This document shows positions 24,142 through 33,126 of a stretch of DNA of 64,000 bases, piece by piece. Under the pieces are notes generated by a model, which saw only the letters and a list, made by a program, of their open reading frames with translations, ran no database searches and was not told where the DNA came from. The DNA comes from Microcoleus vaginatus_C (lineage in GTDB: Bacteria; Cyanobacteriota; Cyanobacteriia; Cyanobacteriales; Microcoleaceae), in assembly GCA_040004035.1 (NCBI GenBank), contig JAMPLN010000002.1. The stretch is one strand, 5' to 3'. Positions within the stretch are counted from its first letter, which is position 1. Every line of letters begins with the position of its first letter. A program made the translations under genes and the position numbers.

Positions 24142-25416
24142 ATGCAACTAGCAGAAAGGCACATCATTAAATCTACAGAATACCGTTTTGCCTTGATTGA
24201 TGAATTAGCTTTTAAATCCAAAAATCTCTACAATGCTGCGAACTACGTCATTCGCCAAAACGTACTCTATGGCTGGGGATATCTCACTTACAATAAAATG
24301 GCTTCGTTGATGAAATCCCATCCAGCATATCAGGCACTACCCGCCAAAGTCAGCCAACAAATCTTGATGATATTAGACAAAAACTGGCAAGCTTTTTTTG
24401 AGGCTCTCAAAGCTTACAAAAACGAACCAAAAAAATTTACTGGACGCCCCAAATTACCGAAGTACAAAGATAAAGTTAAGGGGCGAAATATTCTGGTTTA
24501 TACAGTTCAAGCCATTAGCAGCAAGCAATTAAAAAAAGGAATTATCAAACTTTCAGGGACAGAAATATCGATTAAAACAAGTGTCAAGCCCGATCGAGTG
24601 TGTCAAGTAAGAGTAGTTCCCAAATGCGATTGTTTCGTAATCGAGGTAATTTACAATGAACCGGAGTCCACCATCAACCAAGAGAACTCTACATCGGTAG
24701 CCAGTATCGATCTCGGACTGAATAACTTAGTGGCGCTAACATCAAATCAACCGGGATTTATCCCCTTACTGATTAACGGGCGACCGCTAAAATCGATCAA
24801 TCAGTTCTACAACAAGCGTAAATCCCAATTACAATCCCTCTTGAAAGGCAATCTCAAAACCTCATTAAGAATTCAGCGCCTCACTCGGTGCCGCAATCAA
24901 AAAGTAGATAACTACTTACACGCCTCCAGCAAGCTGATTATCAATTTTTTGAGCGAGCGCCAGATTGGGACGTTAGTAATTGGTAAAAATGTGCAGTGGA
25001 AAAACTCGATTAACTTAGGCAAGCAGAACAATCAGAACTTTGTCAGCATTCCGCACGCTCGATTAATTCAGATGTTGGAATACAAAGCTCTTTTGGCTGG
25101 GATTAAAGTGGTAATACAGGAAGAGTCCTATACTTCTCTCTCTAATTTTCTTTCCTTAGATCCGATTCCTGTTTACGGCGAGAGTGATGCTTCGATGGTG
25201 AAATTTACTGGCAAACGTATCCACAGAGGTTTGTACAAAACGGCAGAGGGTTTGTTAATTAATGCTGATGTTAATGGCTCTTACAATATCATGAGAAAAG
25301 CACTCCCAAAAGCCTTAAGCAATGGGATAGAGAGCTGCGTAGTTCAGCCGAGGCGGGTTAATCCGCTCGAAGTAAAAGTGAAAGGGGAGGGTCTTCACGC
25401 CTCCCATGTCATGTAA
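24142..25416 (+). CDS. tnpB: RNA-guided nuclease TnpB (IS200/IS605 or IS607-type accessory)
   Basis: A 424-residue TnpB. The RuvC-like acidic residues are visible: Asp in VASIDLGLNNL (near residue 192), Glu in VVIQEESYTS (near 332) and Asp in LINADVNGSYN (near 374). The zinc-ribbon region between the last two is short and lacks the usual CxxC pairs (SYTSLSNFLSLDPIPVYGE). The 3' end runs into a G/C hairpin (GGGAGG...CCTCCC at about 25384-25406) that fits the overlapping guide-RNA end of such elements. No TnpA or serine resolvase partner is adjacent. Length and termini fit a complete gene; activity cannot be judged. Confidence 0.9.
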   Translation: MQLAERHIIKSTEYRFALIDELAFKSKNLYNAANYVIRQNVLYGWGYLTYNKMASLMKSHPAYQALPAKVSQQILMILDKNWQAFFEALKAYKNEPKKFTGRPKLPKYKDKVKGRNILVYTVQAISSKQLKKGIIKLSGTEISIKTSVKPDRVCQVRVVPKCDCFVIEVIYNEPESTINQENSTSVASIDLGLNNLVALTSNQPGFIPLLINGRPLKSINQFYNKRKSQLQSLLKGNLKTSLRIQRLTRCRNQKVDNYLHASSKLIINFLSERQIGTLVIGKNVQWKNSINLGKQNNQNFVSIPHARLIQMLEYKALLAGIKVVIQEESYTSLSNFLSLDPIPVYGESDASMVKFTGKRIHRGLYKTAEGLLINADVNGSYNIMRKALPKALSNGIESCVVQPRRVNPLEVKVKGEGLHASHVM

Positions 25417-25492
25417 TAGATGACTATACTTTTACCAGCTATTACGAGGAACAAAGCAATTTCAAAACTCAAAACTATTTGTCCATTTCCCC

Positions 25493-27175
25493 TTACCACT
25501 TTCCTGACATCGCGCCCTTGAGTCTCAATTCTTCTCGACTGACTAGAGCTTCGTAGTAATCGGGTTTGATTTCGAGGGCGACTCCGTAAGAACTAATAGC
25601 ATCTTGAGTTCGCTGCAATTTTTGCAAAACGTCGCCCCGCTGCGCCCAAGCTTCCCAGTTGTCTGGCTTGAGTTGAATCACTTGGTCAAAAGCGACGAGT
25701 GCTTGGGAATAATTCTGCATTTCCCCTAGGATCAGACCTCGCTTTACCCAGCCTTGATAGTTGTCCGGCCAGACAGTAATTGCTCGATCGTATGATGCTA
25801 GAGCTTGTTCGTACTGCTGCAATTTTGACAAAGCGTTGCCGCGGTTCAACCAAGCTTCAAAATTGTCTGGCACGATTTTTAGTACGCGGTTGTAAGCTGC
25901 GACGGCTTCTTCGTAACGCTGCAATTTTTCCAGCGCTGCGCCTTGCTGCAACCCTACTTTTGATGTAATTTCTGCTTCTGAAGTCAGAGAGATTACTTTA
26001 TCAAAACAGGCGATCGCTTCTTCGTATTGCTGCAATTTTTCCAAAGCTTCGCCTCGCAAGTTCCAAGCTTCTAGAAAATTACCTTCAATTTGTAGGGCAT
26101 TACTGTAAGCGATAATTGCCTCTTTGTAGCGTTCCAATCCTGCCAGGGCGATGCCTCTACCCAGCCAAGCTTCGGGAAAATTCGGATTAATTTGAACGGC
26201 TTGGTCAAAAGCTGCGATCGCCCCTTCAAAATCTCTCGATTCTGACAGTGTTTGACCGCGCCCGATCCATGCTTCGGGATAAAAAGAATTAATTTGAATT
26301 GCCCGATCGAAACAAGCAATTGCCGCGTCTGCCCGCTGGTGTTTGAGGGCCATTCCTTTATAAAACCAAGCTTCGCAGTCGTTGGGCTGCATTTGCAGTA
26401 CGCGATCGTAAGCTGTCACCGCTTCTGCATATTTGTGCAATTTTGCTGAAGCAATGCCCCGATTGAACCAAGCCAGACTATTTTGCGGTTGCAGTTGAAT
26501 GGCGCGATCGTATGAAGTTACAGCTTCAGCGTAGCGTTCGGCTTTCATCAAAGCCAAACCTCGGTTCAGCCAAGCTTCCCAATTAGTCGGGACGAGTTTC
26601 AGCGCGCGCTCGAAAGCGGCCACGGCTTCAGGGTAGCGCTCCGCTTGAACCAACACGTTGCCTTGCCTATACCACATGGCGGGCAAATTCGGATGAAGTT
26701 GGGTTGCTTTTTTGTAACAGGTTGCGGCTGCATCCCACTGCTGCAATTCCTCTAAAACTCGGCCCCGCTGATACCAAGCTTCGTGCTTTTCTGAATTGAT
26801 TTGAATTGCGGTGTCGAAAGCCCCGATCGCTTCTGAGTGATTTTGCAAACTTAACAGCCCTGTCCCGCGCAGCATCCAAGCCCAGTATTCTTCGGGATTA
26901 ATTGCTGTAGCTCGATCGGCGCAGGCTACGGTTTCTGCGTAGGAGTGCAGTTGCTTGTAAGCTTTGCCCAGATTCAGCCACGCCCGGGCCCAGTCCGGCT
27001 TAATTTGAACCGCTTTTCCGTAGCAAATGACTGCCGCTTCGTACCTTCCTGCGGCGTACAATCTATTGCCCCGATCGTAATCTGGAAATGCTGCAAAAAT
27101 TCTTAAAATCGGCGGCAGCAGAGCTGGTTGGGGGTTTGAGGAGTTTTCTGTAGCCGAAGTCGAGAGGTCTGGCAT
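25493..27175 (-). CDS. TPR-repeat protein
   Basis: A 560-residue protein made almost entirely of about 15 tandem 34-residue tetratricopeptide repeats (consensus AWxxRGxALxxLxxYxEAIxxYDxAIxxxP). There is a short N-terminal tail. There is no signal peptide or membrane segment, so it is a cytoplasmic protein-protein scaffold. Repeats are very alike, including the DNA (AAGCTTC...GCTTCT patterns), so gene conversion or copy change is likely. Function and partners cannot be read from the sequence. It is monocistronic and convergent with tnpB. Confidence 0.92.
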   Translation of the reverse strand: MPDLSTSATENSSNPQPALLPPILRIFAAFPDYDRGNRLYAAGRYEAAVICYGKAVQIKPDWARAWLNLGKAYKQLHSYAETVACADRATAINPEEYWAWMLRGTGLLSLQNHSEAIGAFDTAIQINSEKHEAWYQRGRVLEELQQWDAAATCYKKATQLHPNLPAMWYRQGNVLVQAERYPEAVAAFERALKLVPTNWEAWLNRGLALMKAERYAEAVTSYDRAIQLQPQNSLAWFNRGIASAKLHKYAEAVTAYDRVLQMQPNDCEAWFYKGMALKHQRADAAIACFDRAIQINSFYPEAWIGRGQTLSESRDFEGAIAAFDQAVQINPNFPEAWLGRGIALAGLERYKEAIIAYSNALQIEGNFLEAWNLRGEALEKLQQYEEAIACFDKVISLTSEAEITSKVGLQQGAALEKLQRYEEAVAAYNRVLKIVPDNFEAWLNRGNALSKLQQYEQALASYDRAITVWPDNYQGWVKRGLILGEMQNYSQALVAFDQVIQLKPDNWEAWAQRGDVLQKLQRTQDAISSYGVALEIKPDYYEALVSREELRLKGAMSGKW

Positions 27176-27376
27176 ACGCCTTTCACATAAAAATTTAGTG
27201 GGATAACAAGCTTGCGGTCTTATATATTAACTTATGCTTTTCTTAATCTCGCTGCTGTTTGGAAACAAATTTAGCATATCAGGCTTGGTGCGACAAATCC
27301 TTTTTACTTAATTCGAGTAGGTATAAAATTATGCCCCGTTCCCACTTTCGGTACACCCCTGTAAGATACGGTCAGT

Positions 27377-27401
27377 CGATTTTCGATTTTCGATTTTCGA
27401 T
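27377..27401. repeat. CGATTTT tandem heptamers
   Basis: The heptamer CGATTTT is repeated three and a half times just upstream of the RluA-type gene. It is a short STRR-type repeat common in such genomes. Confidence 0.8.
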
Positions 27402-27464
27402 TGACCGAACGCATCGAGGACACAAGCACATATGCCCTAATTCAGGTTTAAAACCAAATTTAAG

Positions 27465-29192
27465 ATGCTAGAGTTGCACACGCTTTTAGATTTCACTGAC
27501 TGTCATTGGGAATCGATCGATTCGCGCCCGAATTATTGGTACGAAGGCCGTTGTCCTCAAAGCGGCGAGCTGCTGAGACTGCCGCGCACTCGAATGTCCG
27601 AGGATCTCGCGCGGGGTTTGATGCAGTACCTGGCGGCTGAGGATTCCTACGATCGCGAGGGCAAGATGTACGGCATATTACTGGTGGAGATGCCTTCGGG
27701 GGAACAGGGGATACTCAAAGCATTTTCCGGGCTGCTGAACGGTTGCAGCATTGTTGATGGCTGGGTGCCACCGATTCCAGGACGAGATCGAGTTGCTTTT
27801 GAGGAAGCCCGCACGTTAACTCAATTGGAGGCGATGAAACAGGAACTTATTGCACTCAATCAACTCCCGCAGCGACAAGAGTATGAAGCCTTATTTCGGG
27901 AGTTTGAAGTGCAATTGCAAGTTTTGAGCGATCGGCATCGCAACTGCAAGCTGCAGCGAGACGAAAAACGCCAGTTACTGTGTCAAACTCTCGCAGCAGA
28001 AACACTAGAAATTGCCCTGGAACAACTGAATCAAGAAAGCCGTTTGGAGAAAATTGAACGCAGACAATTGAAACGACAGCGGGATGAAACATTGCAGTCG
28101 CTAAAACAATTAATTGAAGCTGCGGATCAACGGATGCGGGCGCTGAAACAGCGCCGGAAAGAACTTTCCCGCGAACTTCAGACGCAAATGCACGCGGCTT
28201 ACACTCTGATGAATTTTTTGGGGAAATCGATCTCGCTATCCTCATTGATGCCAACTAATTCTATTCCCACTGGCACCGGCGACTGTTGCGCGCCAAAATT
28301 GCTCCACTACGCGGCAGTACACAATCTGAAACCGCTGGCAATGGCTGAGTTTTGGTGGGGGCCACCATCGGGCGATAAGATACAGGGAGAATTTTATGGT
28401 GCTTGTGGCGATCGGTGTCAGCCGTTGATGGGTTTTTTGTTGTCAGGATTGGCTCAAAATCCGATTGTTCCTAATATGGATGAGCGTTTTACGGGCGCGC
28501 TAGAAGCCCACCGCACAAGCAATAATTTTTCTTGTGGAACGGGCATCTTGCCCGTTACGCAAATGCTACCGATTATCTATGAAGACAAATGGTTGATTGC
28601 GGTCAATAAACCATCTGGCTTGCTGTCAGTTCCAGGTCGTTATCTGGAAAATCAAGATAGTGTTTTCAGTCGTTTACGTAACTTGTTACCGGATAGTTTT
28701 AATTTAACAGTCGTGCATCGTTTAGATGGGGAAACATCTGGGATTTTGCTATTGGCGCGGGACAAAGAAACTAGCAGTCAACTCAGGCAGCAATTTGCCA
28801 AAAAGCAGGTTCACAAAGTTTATGAAGCGGTGCTTTCGGGTACTGTAAAAATTGATGCGGGGACGATCGAACTCCCACTTTGGGGCGATCCAGAAAATCG
28901 CCCTTACCAGCAAGTCAATTGGGAGTGCGGAAAACCCAGTGTTACTCGCTTTCAGGTAATGGCGAGGGAGGGAAATTGCGATCGCGTCGAGTTTTTGCCA
29001 CTGACTGGACGCACTCATCAATTGAGGGTTCATGCAGCGGATGTTCGAGGGTTGGGGATACCGATTTTGGGCGATCGGCTTTATGGATGTCGGGCTGCTG
29101 CAAACCGGCTACACTTGCACGCACGGGAACTTTCGTTTGAGCATCCGCAGTTGGGAGAAAGGTTATACCTACAGGCAGAAACACCATTTTGA
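27465..29192 (+). CDS. RluA-family pseudouridine synthase with long N-terminal coiled-coil domain
   Basis: 575 residues. The first ~235 are a cyanobacterial N-terminal extension with long charged helices (LKQRRKELSRELQTQMHAAY). The C-terminal half is a pseudouridine synthase with the catalytic motif HRLDGETSG (Asp421 by my count) and the RluA-type ends LTGRTHQLRVH and LHARELSF. It isomerises uridine in rRNA or tRNA; the target is unknown. Residues about 356-366 (SCGTGILPVTQ) are encoded by a palindromic repeat inserted in frame. A short anti-shadow frame on the minus strand is ignored. Confidence 0.92.
   Translation: MLELHTLLDFTDCHWESIDSRPNYWYEGRCPQSGELLRLPRTRMSEDLARGLMQYLAAEDSYDREGKMYGILLVEMPSGEQGILKAFSGLLNGCSIVDGWVPPIPGRDRVAFEEARTLTQLEAMKQELIALNQLPQRQEYEALFREFEVQLQVLSDRHRNCKLQRDEKRQLLCQTLAAETLEIALEQLNQESRLEKIERRQLKRQRDETLQSLKQLIEAADQRMRALKQRRKELSRELQTQMHAAYTLMNFLGKSISLSSLMPTNSIPTGTGDCCAPKLLHYAAVHNLKPLAMAEFWWGPPSGDKIQGEFYGACGDRCQPLMGFLLSGLAQNPIVPNMDERFTGALEAHRTSNNFSCGTGILPVTQMLPIIYEDKWLIAVNKPSGLLSVPGRYLENQDSVFSRLRNLLPDSFNLTVVHRLDGETSGILLLARDKETSSQLRQQFAKKQVHKVYEAVLSGTVKIDAGTIELPLWGDPENRPYQQVNWECGKPSVTRFQVMAREGNCDRVEFLPLTGRTHQLRVHAADVRGLGIPILGDRLYGCRAAANRLHLHARELSFEHPQLGERLYLQAETPF
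28538..28556 (+). repeat. palindromic repeat AACGGGCATCTTGCCCGTT inside the RluA gene
   Basis: Perfect 8-base arms around TCT; it encodes the peptide GILPV in frame. GTGGAACGGGCATCTTGCCC-type elements are known to be dispersed in cyanobacterial genomes, as far as I recall, and recur as GTGILPV in proteins. Confidence 0.8.
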
Positions 29193-29365
29193 GCTAAGCG
29201 CCATCGGGAAACGAAGGATAGTTGAGCAGTAGGAATTACAGATAGAGGCAGCCAATATTTATTGTTGAGTAATCGGAGCAACAAATCGGGGAACTTCAGG
29301 TTAAGTGGTCACCCATGAGTAGAGCCGGAAACAAGCTACTTATTACTGATTACTTCTTACTTTTT

Positions 29366-31822
29366 TTATATCGCATTACTCGGAAATCTCTGCTTCAAAA
29401 CAGGCATTACCGGACAAGGTTTTTGCTCCTGTAGATTCTCTGGTTTGTTCCAAGTAAAAGGCCCTTTTTTCTCCGCCGCCATCCACAGCAAGCTTTTTGC
29501 TCTGGTCATGGCCACATACAGCAGTCGAAACTCTTCTGCTGTTTTCAAATAACCTGCTTGTTCCCAGGCTTCGCCTAAATTTGGTAAAGGATATTTTTCG
29601 TGCAAACTTGCTCGAATTTGTGCTCTCGCTACCTCTGCTAAAGTGAAATCTCCTAAAAATCGGGCTTGCGGCAAAACACGCAAATTTCCGGGGATGGTTT
29701 GTTCGTGCAGAAACGGCAAAAATACGCAATCCCAATCCAATCCTTTAGCTTTGTGCATGGTAATAATTGTTAGTTGACCTTTGCTGGTATAACGTTCTTC
29801 TATTTTGTCGTCTGCATCCACAGGTTCAAATCTTTCGGAACTGACAATTTCGCTTAGTACGCCCAAAATATTTCGCATTGAATTGTTGCCGGCTGTTTGG
29901 ATTGCTACCCGTTCTGCTAATTTGTCGGCGGTGGCTAATTCTGTTTGGTCGTATTGCAGCGCTAAGGCTAAGAATGAAATGATTTGGTAGGGTGGCAGTT
30001 CTAAGCTAGCTTGCAGCAAACCGCAGCAAAAATAGCGGCATTTGCGAACAGGGTCTGACTGCTGCGGGTCTAGGGGGCCTGGGTAAAGGAATTGCTCGGG
30101 GCTAGTCGCAAAAGCATTGTAGTCTTGTTTGGGAATCAGTTGCCGATCGCTCAAAATCTTTAAGGCTGCTTTCAGGTAGTCTGGAGAGTGGGGGCGATCG
30201 AGGAATTGCAGCAGTGTTAAGATTTCCCAAGGTACTTGAGAATGTCTGTCCCGCTCTCCCACATCCTCAATTTTAATCCCGTATTTCCGCAAATCAAAGC
30301 TTAATCCGTGTTTTTGAGGATTTTCTAGCACTTCTTTGATAAACTTACCTTGTTTGTTTTCCCGCACCAAAATAGCCATCGATTTCAGATTTTCTAACGG
30401 CAATTTGGCGCTATTTTCCCCCTCCCTCGCTTCCCCGCCTGAATCGATATCTTTGCCATCCCTGCCCAATTCAAAATCGGTAGGTAAAAATTCTTCTACC
30501 AACTCAATTACCCGCTTGCCAATTAACTCAATTGTATGGTAAATATCGCGGGGAGTATGCAATTCTAAGCCGCGACCAATGGGAGCCGGATTGGCATTCT
30601 GCTGCGGGTCATGGCTGGGTACTGGCTTAATAGTTTGGTCGCGAAAAGGCTGTTCAGTTCCCGCTAATTTCGAGCTATTTACCCATTGCAACATAAAGTT
30701 AGCGGCATCGATAATTACTTGGGTGCTGCGGCCTGCGCCGTCCATTGTCGCTAACTTATTCTCTACTTCGCACCGATCGCAAAATTGGTTAAAATAAATC
30801 GGGTCTGCGGGAGTGAAAGTAGAATTAATCGCTTGATTTGGGTCGCCAACTCTGATAAAATTCGGAGGAAAAGTAGGATGATCGGGATCGATCGCCAATG
30901 TTTCCAAAAGCCGAGTCTGCAAAGGTGTAGAATCCTGCGCTTCGTCCTCGAAAACAGCAAATACTTGCTTTTGCTCGATCGCCCTCGCCCTCGGATTTTC
31001 CAACACCCGCAAAGCGGCTAAAATCATCTCGTCGTAATCGATGAATTCCCGACTCCTCAACAAAGCCTGATATTTTTGATATAAACCCCCAGCTACTGCT
31101 AAAATCTCATAACCGTCCCCAGTATCAAGAGCGTTCATTTCTAACAACTGTTCGGGAAATAAACCAGAAGATTTCGCCTCGTGAATCACAGTTTTAGCTA
31201 CCTGCGGCAAAATTTCCGTCCGCAAAACCGATTGTCGCCGCAGCCTCTCTGTTTCCTCTCCGTCGAATTGCTGTCCTTCCAACAAAACTTGATATCTGCG
31301 GGGATTTTCGGCAATCCAAAGTTCTACACAGGTGCGAATTAATCGGTGACTTTGAGTAGGAGTAACTAATGTTGAATTTTCTAAATTTAAACCCGACAAA
31401 TCAGGATGGCGCATCGCAATATTCAAAGCTAAACCGTGCAAAGTATGCACCGCAAAACCGCCTTGCGATAAAGACAATTCTGCCAATCTTTCCCGAATTT
31501 TAGCTTTAATATTAGCAGCAGCCGATCGCGTAAATGTCACGACAATTAACTGGCGGCGGCTGTGAAGCCCGTTGCGGGCGATCGCAATTGCCGACGCAGC
31601 AGCCATTCCCGTAGACTTCCCGGCCCCTGGAACCGCCGAAACAGCAAGAGGGCCGCCTTGCCAATCCGCCATGTCCTGCTGGCCCGCACGCAAGCTTTCC
31701 CGAATTTTAAGGCAAGCTTGTTCTCGCAAAACTGCCGCAGAGTCTAACCCAGAGGAAATGTTGCCAGGGCGATCGATATTCGTTGTCGATCGCATAAAAT
31801 CCGAATCAAATTCATCAGTCAT
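29366..31822 (-). CDS. UvrD/Rep-type ATP-dependent DNA helicase
   Basis: An 818-residue superfamily 1 helicase. Walker A is SAVPGAGKST near residue 62, motif Ia VTFTRSAA near 93, motif II FEDEAQDS (DExQ) near 291, motif III IRVGDPNQAI near 322, and motif V/VI TMHKAKGLDWDCVF near 690 with YVAMTRAKSLLWM near 770. The family unwinds or translocates on DNA in repair. UvrD-like members with an ATPase but unusual insertions occur in cyanobacteria. No nuclease domain is seen. It is monocistronic and divergent from the lipoprotein gene at 31989. Confidence 0.9.
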   Translation of the reverse strand: MTDEFDSDFMRSTTNIDRPGNISSGLDSAAVLREQACLKIRESLRAGQQDMADWQGGPLAVSAVPGAGKSTGMAAASAIAIARNGLHSRRQLIVVTFTRSAAANIKAKIRERLAELSLSQGGFAVHTLHGLALNIAMRHPDLSGLNLENSTLVTPTQSHRLIRTCVELWIAENPRRYQVLLEGQQFDGEETERLRRQSVLRTEILPQVAKTVIHEAKSSGLFPEQLLEMNALDTGDGYEILAVAGGLYQKYQALLRSREFIDYDEMILAALRVLENPRARAIEQKQVFAVFEDEAQDSTPLQTRLLETLAIDPDHPTFPPNFIRVGDPNQAINSTFTPADPIYFNQFCDRCEVENKLATMDGAGRSTQVIIDAANFMLQWVNSSKLAGTEQPFRDQTIKPVPSHDPQQNANPAPIGRGLELHTPRDIYHTIELIGKRVIELVEEFLPTDFELGRDGKDIDSGGEAREGENSAKLPLENLKSMAILVRENKQGKFIKEVLENPQKHGLSFDLRKYGIKIEDVGERDRHSQVPWEILTLLQFLDRPHSPDYLKAALKILSDRQLIPKQDYNAFATSPEQFLYPGPLDPQQSDPVRKCRYFCCGLLQASLELPPYQIISFLALALQYDQTELATADKLAERVAIQTAGNNSMRNILGVLSEIVSSERFEPVDADDKIEERYTSKGQLTIITMHKAKGLDWDCVFLPFLHEQTIPGNLRVLPQARFLGDFTLAEVARAQIRASLHEKYPLPNLGEAWEQAGYLKTAEEFRLLYVAMTRAKSLLWMAAEKKGPFTWNKPENLQEQKPCPVMPVLKQRFPSNAI

Positions 31823-31988
31823 TATTACATCCGCGTTTATCTGCGTTCATCTGCGGTTAAAAATAAAAAAATCTGCAACCTCTACCGTTTCAATTTCGGT
31901 ATCGGCTAAACTAACACTATCTATTCGAGCTTAAATTAAAACCAGCATAAAATTCAATACCCAAGCCTTTTTTAGAGGAGTCACCCCA

Positions 31989-32996
31989 ATGAAAACTCAC
32001 CTCAAAATCAATTCCCCCCCGCCCAAGCCAAACCCAAACCCAGCCAACAACAGCACAACTCGTTTTGCTGTGGCGGTATTTTTAACTTTATCTTCAACAA
32101 TTGCTTTGCCTAGCTGCGGAGGAGCTCAAACGTCCAGCAGCGCTCCAGGCGGCGCCGCTTCATCCAGCAGCCCTGAAAACCAAGTTGCGGCATCGGCTCC
32201 ACAATCGGCACCCGCACCCGAGCCAGCAGCCCAAAGGTCAAACACTCCTGGTGCATCAAAAAAAGCACCAGAAACTCCAGCAACCCGTCCCCAACTAATT
32301 AAAAAAGCCCAACTCACTGTAGTTGTCAAATCTATTGACGCCAGCACTAAATCTGTTACTAATATTGTCGAAAAACAGCAAGGCGATATCTTGGGTTTTC
32401 AAAATCAAAAGCCCCCGGATTCGAGTGTCCGCCAAACGGCGTCTGTGGAGATTCGCGTGCCTCAAGAACGTTTAGAAACGACTTTAGACGCTTTGGCAAA
32501 ACTCGGAACTGTAGAGAACCGTTCTCTGACGGCGGAGGATGTTACCGATCAATTAGTTGACAGCGAGGCTAGGCTGCGGAACCTCCGCAAATCGGAGGAA
32601 ATGGTGTTAAAAATTATGGAGCGATCGGGCTCTGTCGGCGACGTGCTCAAAGTTTCTCAAGAGTTGAGCAATATTCGGGAGTCGATCGAACGCATTGACG
32701 CTCAGTTAAAAAGTTTGCGAAATCAAGTAGCCTATTCGACTATTAGCTTAACTCTAGAAGCAGCAGTATCTGCTCAACAAACTCCCGAACCTTCTCTAGG
32801 TTTGCGGGTGCAGGAAACTTGGGGGAAAGCGACTCATTCTGTGGGTGAATTGACGCTCGGTTTGTTTGGTTTGGGTATTTGGCTGTTGGCTTACAGTCCT
32901 TATTTTCTGTTAATTGCGGCTGCGGTTTACGGCTTTAATCGATTTAAGAAACAGCATTCTGATCCGACAACTCCACAACCGAAACCGCCTCAGTAG
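31989..32996 (+). CDS. DUF4349 domain lipoprotein
   Basis: 335 residues, with AGAGGAG upstream of the ATG. The N-terminus carries a hydrophobic stretch and a lipobox IALPSC (Cys43), then a Ser/Pro/Ala-rich linker to about 95. The DUF4349 domain follows (QLTVVVKSIDASTKSVTNIV ... LETTLDALAKLGTVENRSLT). A coiled coil spans about 195-240 (RLRNLRKSEEMVLKIM). A C-terminal membrane segment (LFGLGIWLLAYSPYFLLIAA) is near 290-310. It is probably an envelope-anchored protein; its function is unknown. Confidence 0.85.
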   Translation: MKTHLKINSPPPKPNPNPANNSTTRFAVAVFLTLSSTIALPSCGGAQTSSSAPGGAASSSSPENQVAASAPQSAPAPEPAAQRSNTPGASKKAPETPATRPQLIKKAQLTVVVKSIDASTKSVTNIVEKQQGDILGFQNQKPPDSSVRQTASVEIRVPQERLETTLDALAKLGTVENRSLTAEDVTDQLVDSEARLRNLRKSEEMVLKIMERSGSVGDVLKVSQELSNIRESIERIDAQLKSLRNQVAYSTISLTLEAAVSAQQTPEPSLGLRVQETWGKATHSVGELTLGLFGLGIWLLAYSPYFLLIAAAVYGFNRFKKQHSDPTTPQPKPPQ

Positions 32997-32997
32997 T

Positions 32998-33125
32998 CAT
33001 TAGTCAGTTGACTGTTGACTGTTGACTGTTGGCTGTTGGCTGATAACAACTAACAACTGATACCTAACAACTGACAACTGACAACAACTAACCACTAACC
33101 ACTAACCACTAACAACTGACAACTG
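32998..33125. repeat. dense heptamer repeat block (STRR type)
   Basis: TGTTGAC-type units run first, then CAACTAA/ACTAACC/AACTGAC-type units, filling the gap between the lipoprotein and Raf1 genes. There is no coding potential. Confidence 0.9.
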
Positions 33126-33126
33126 A

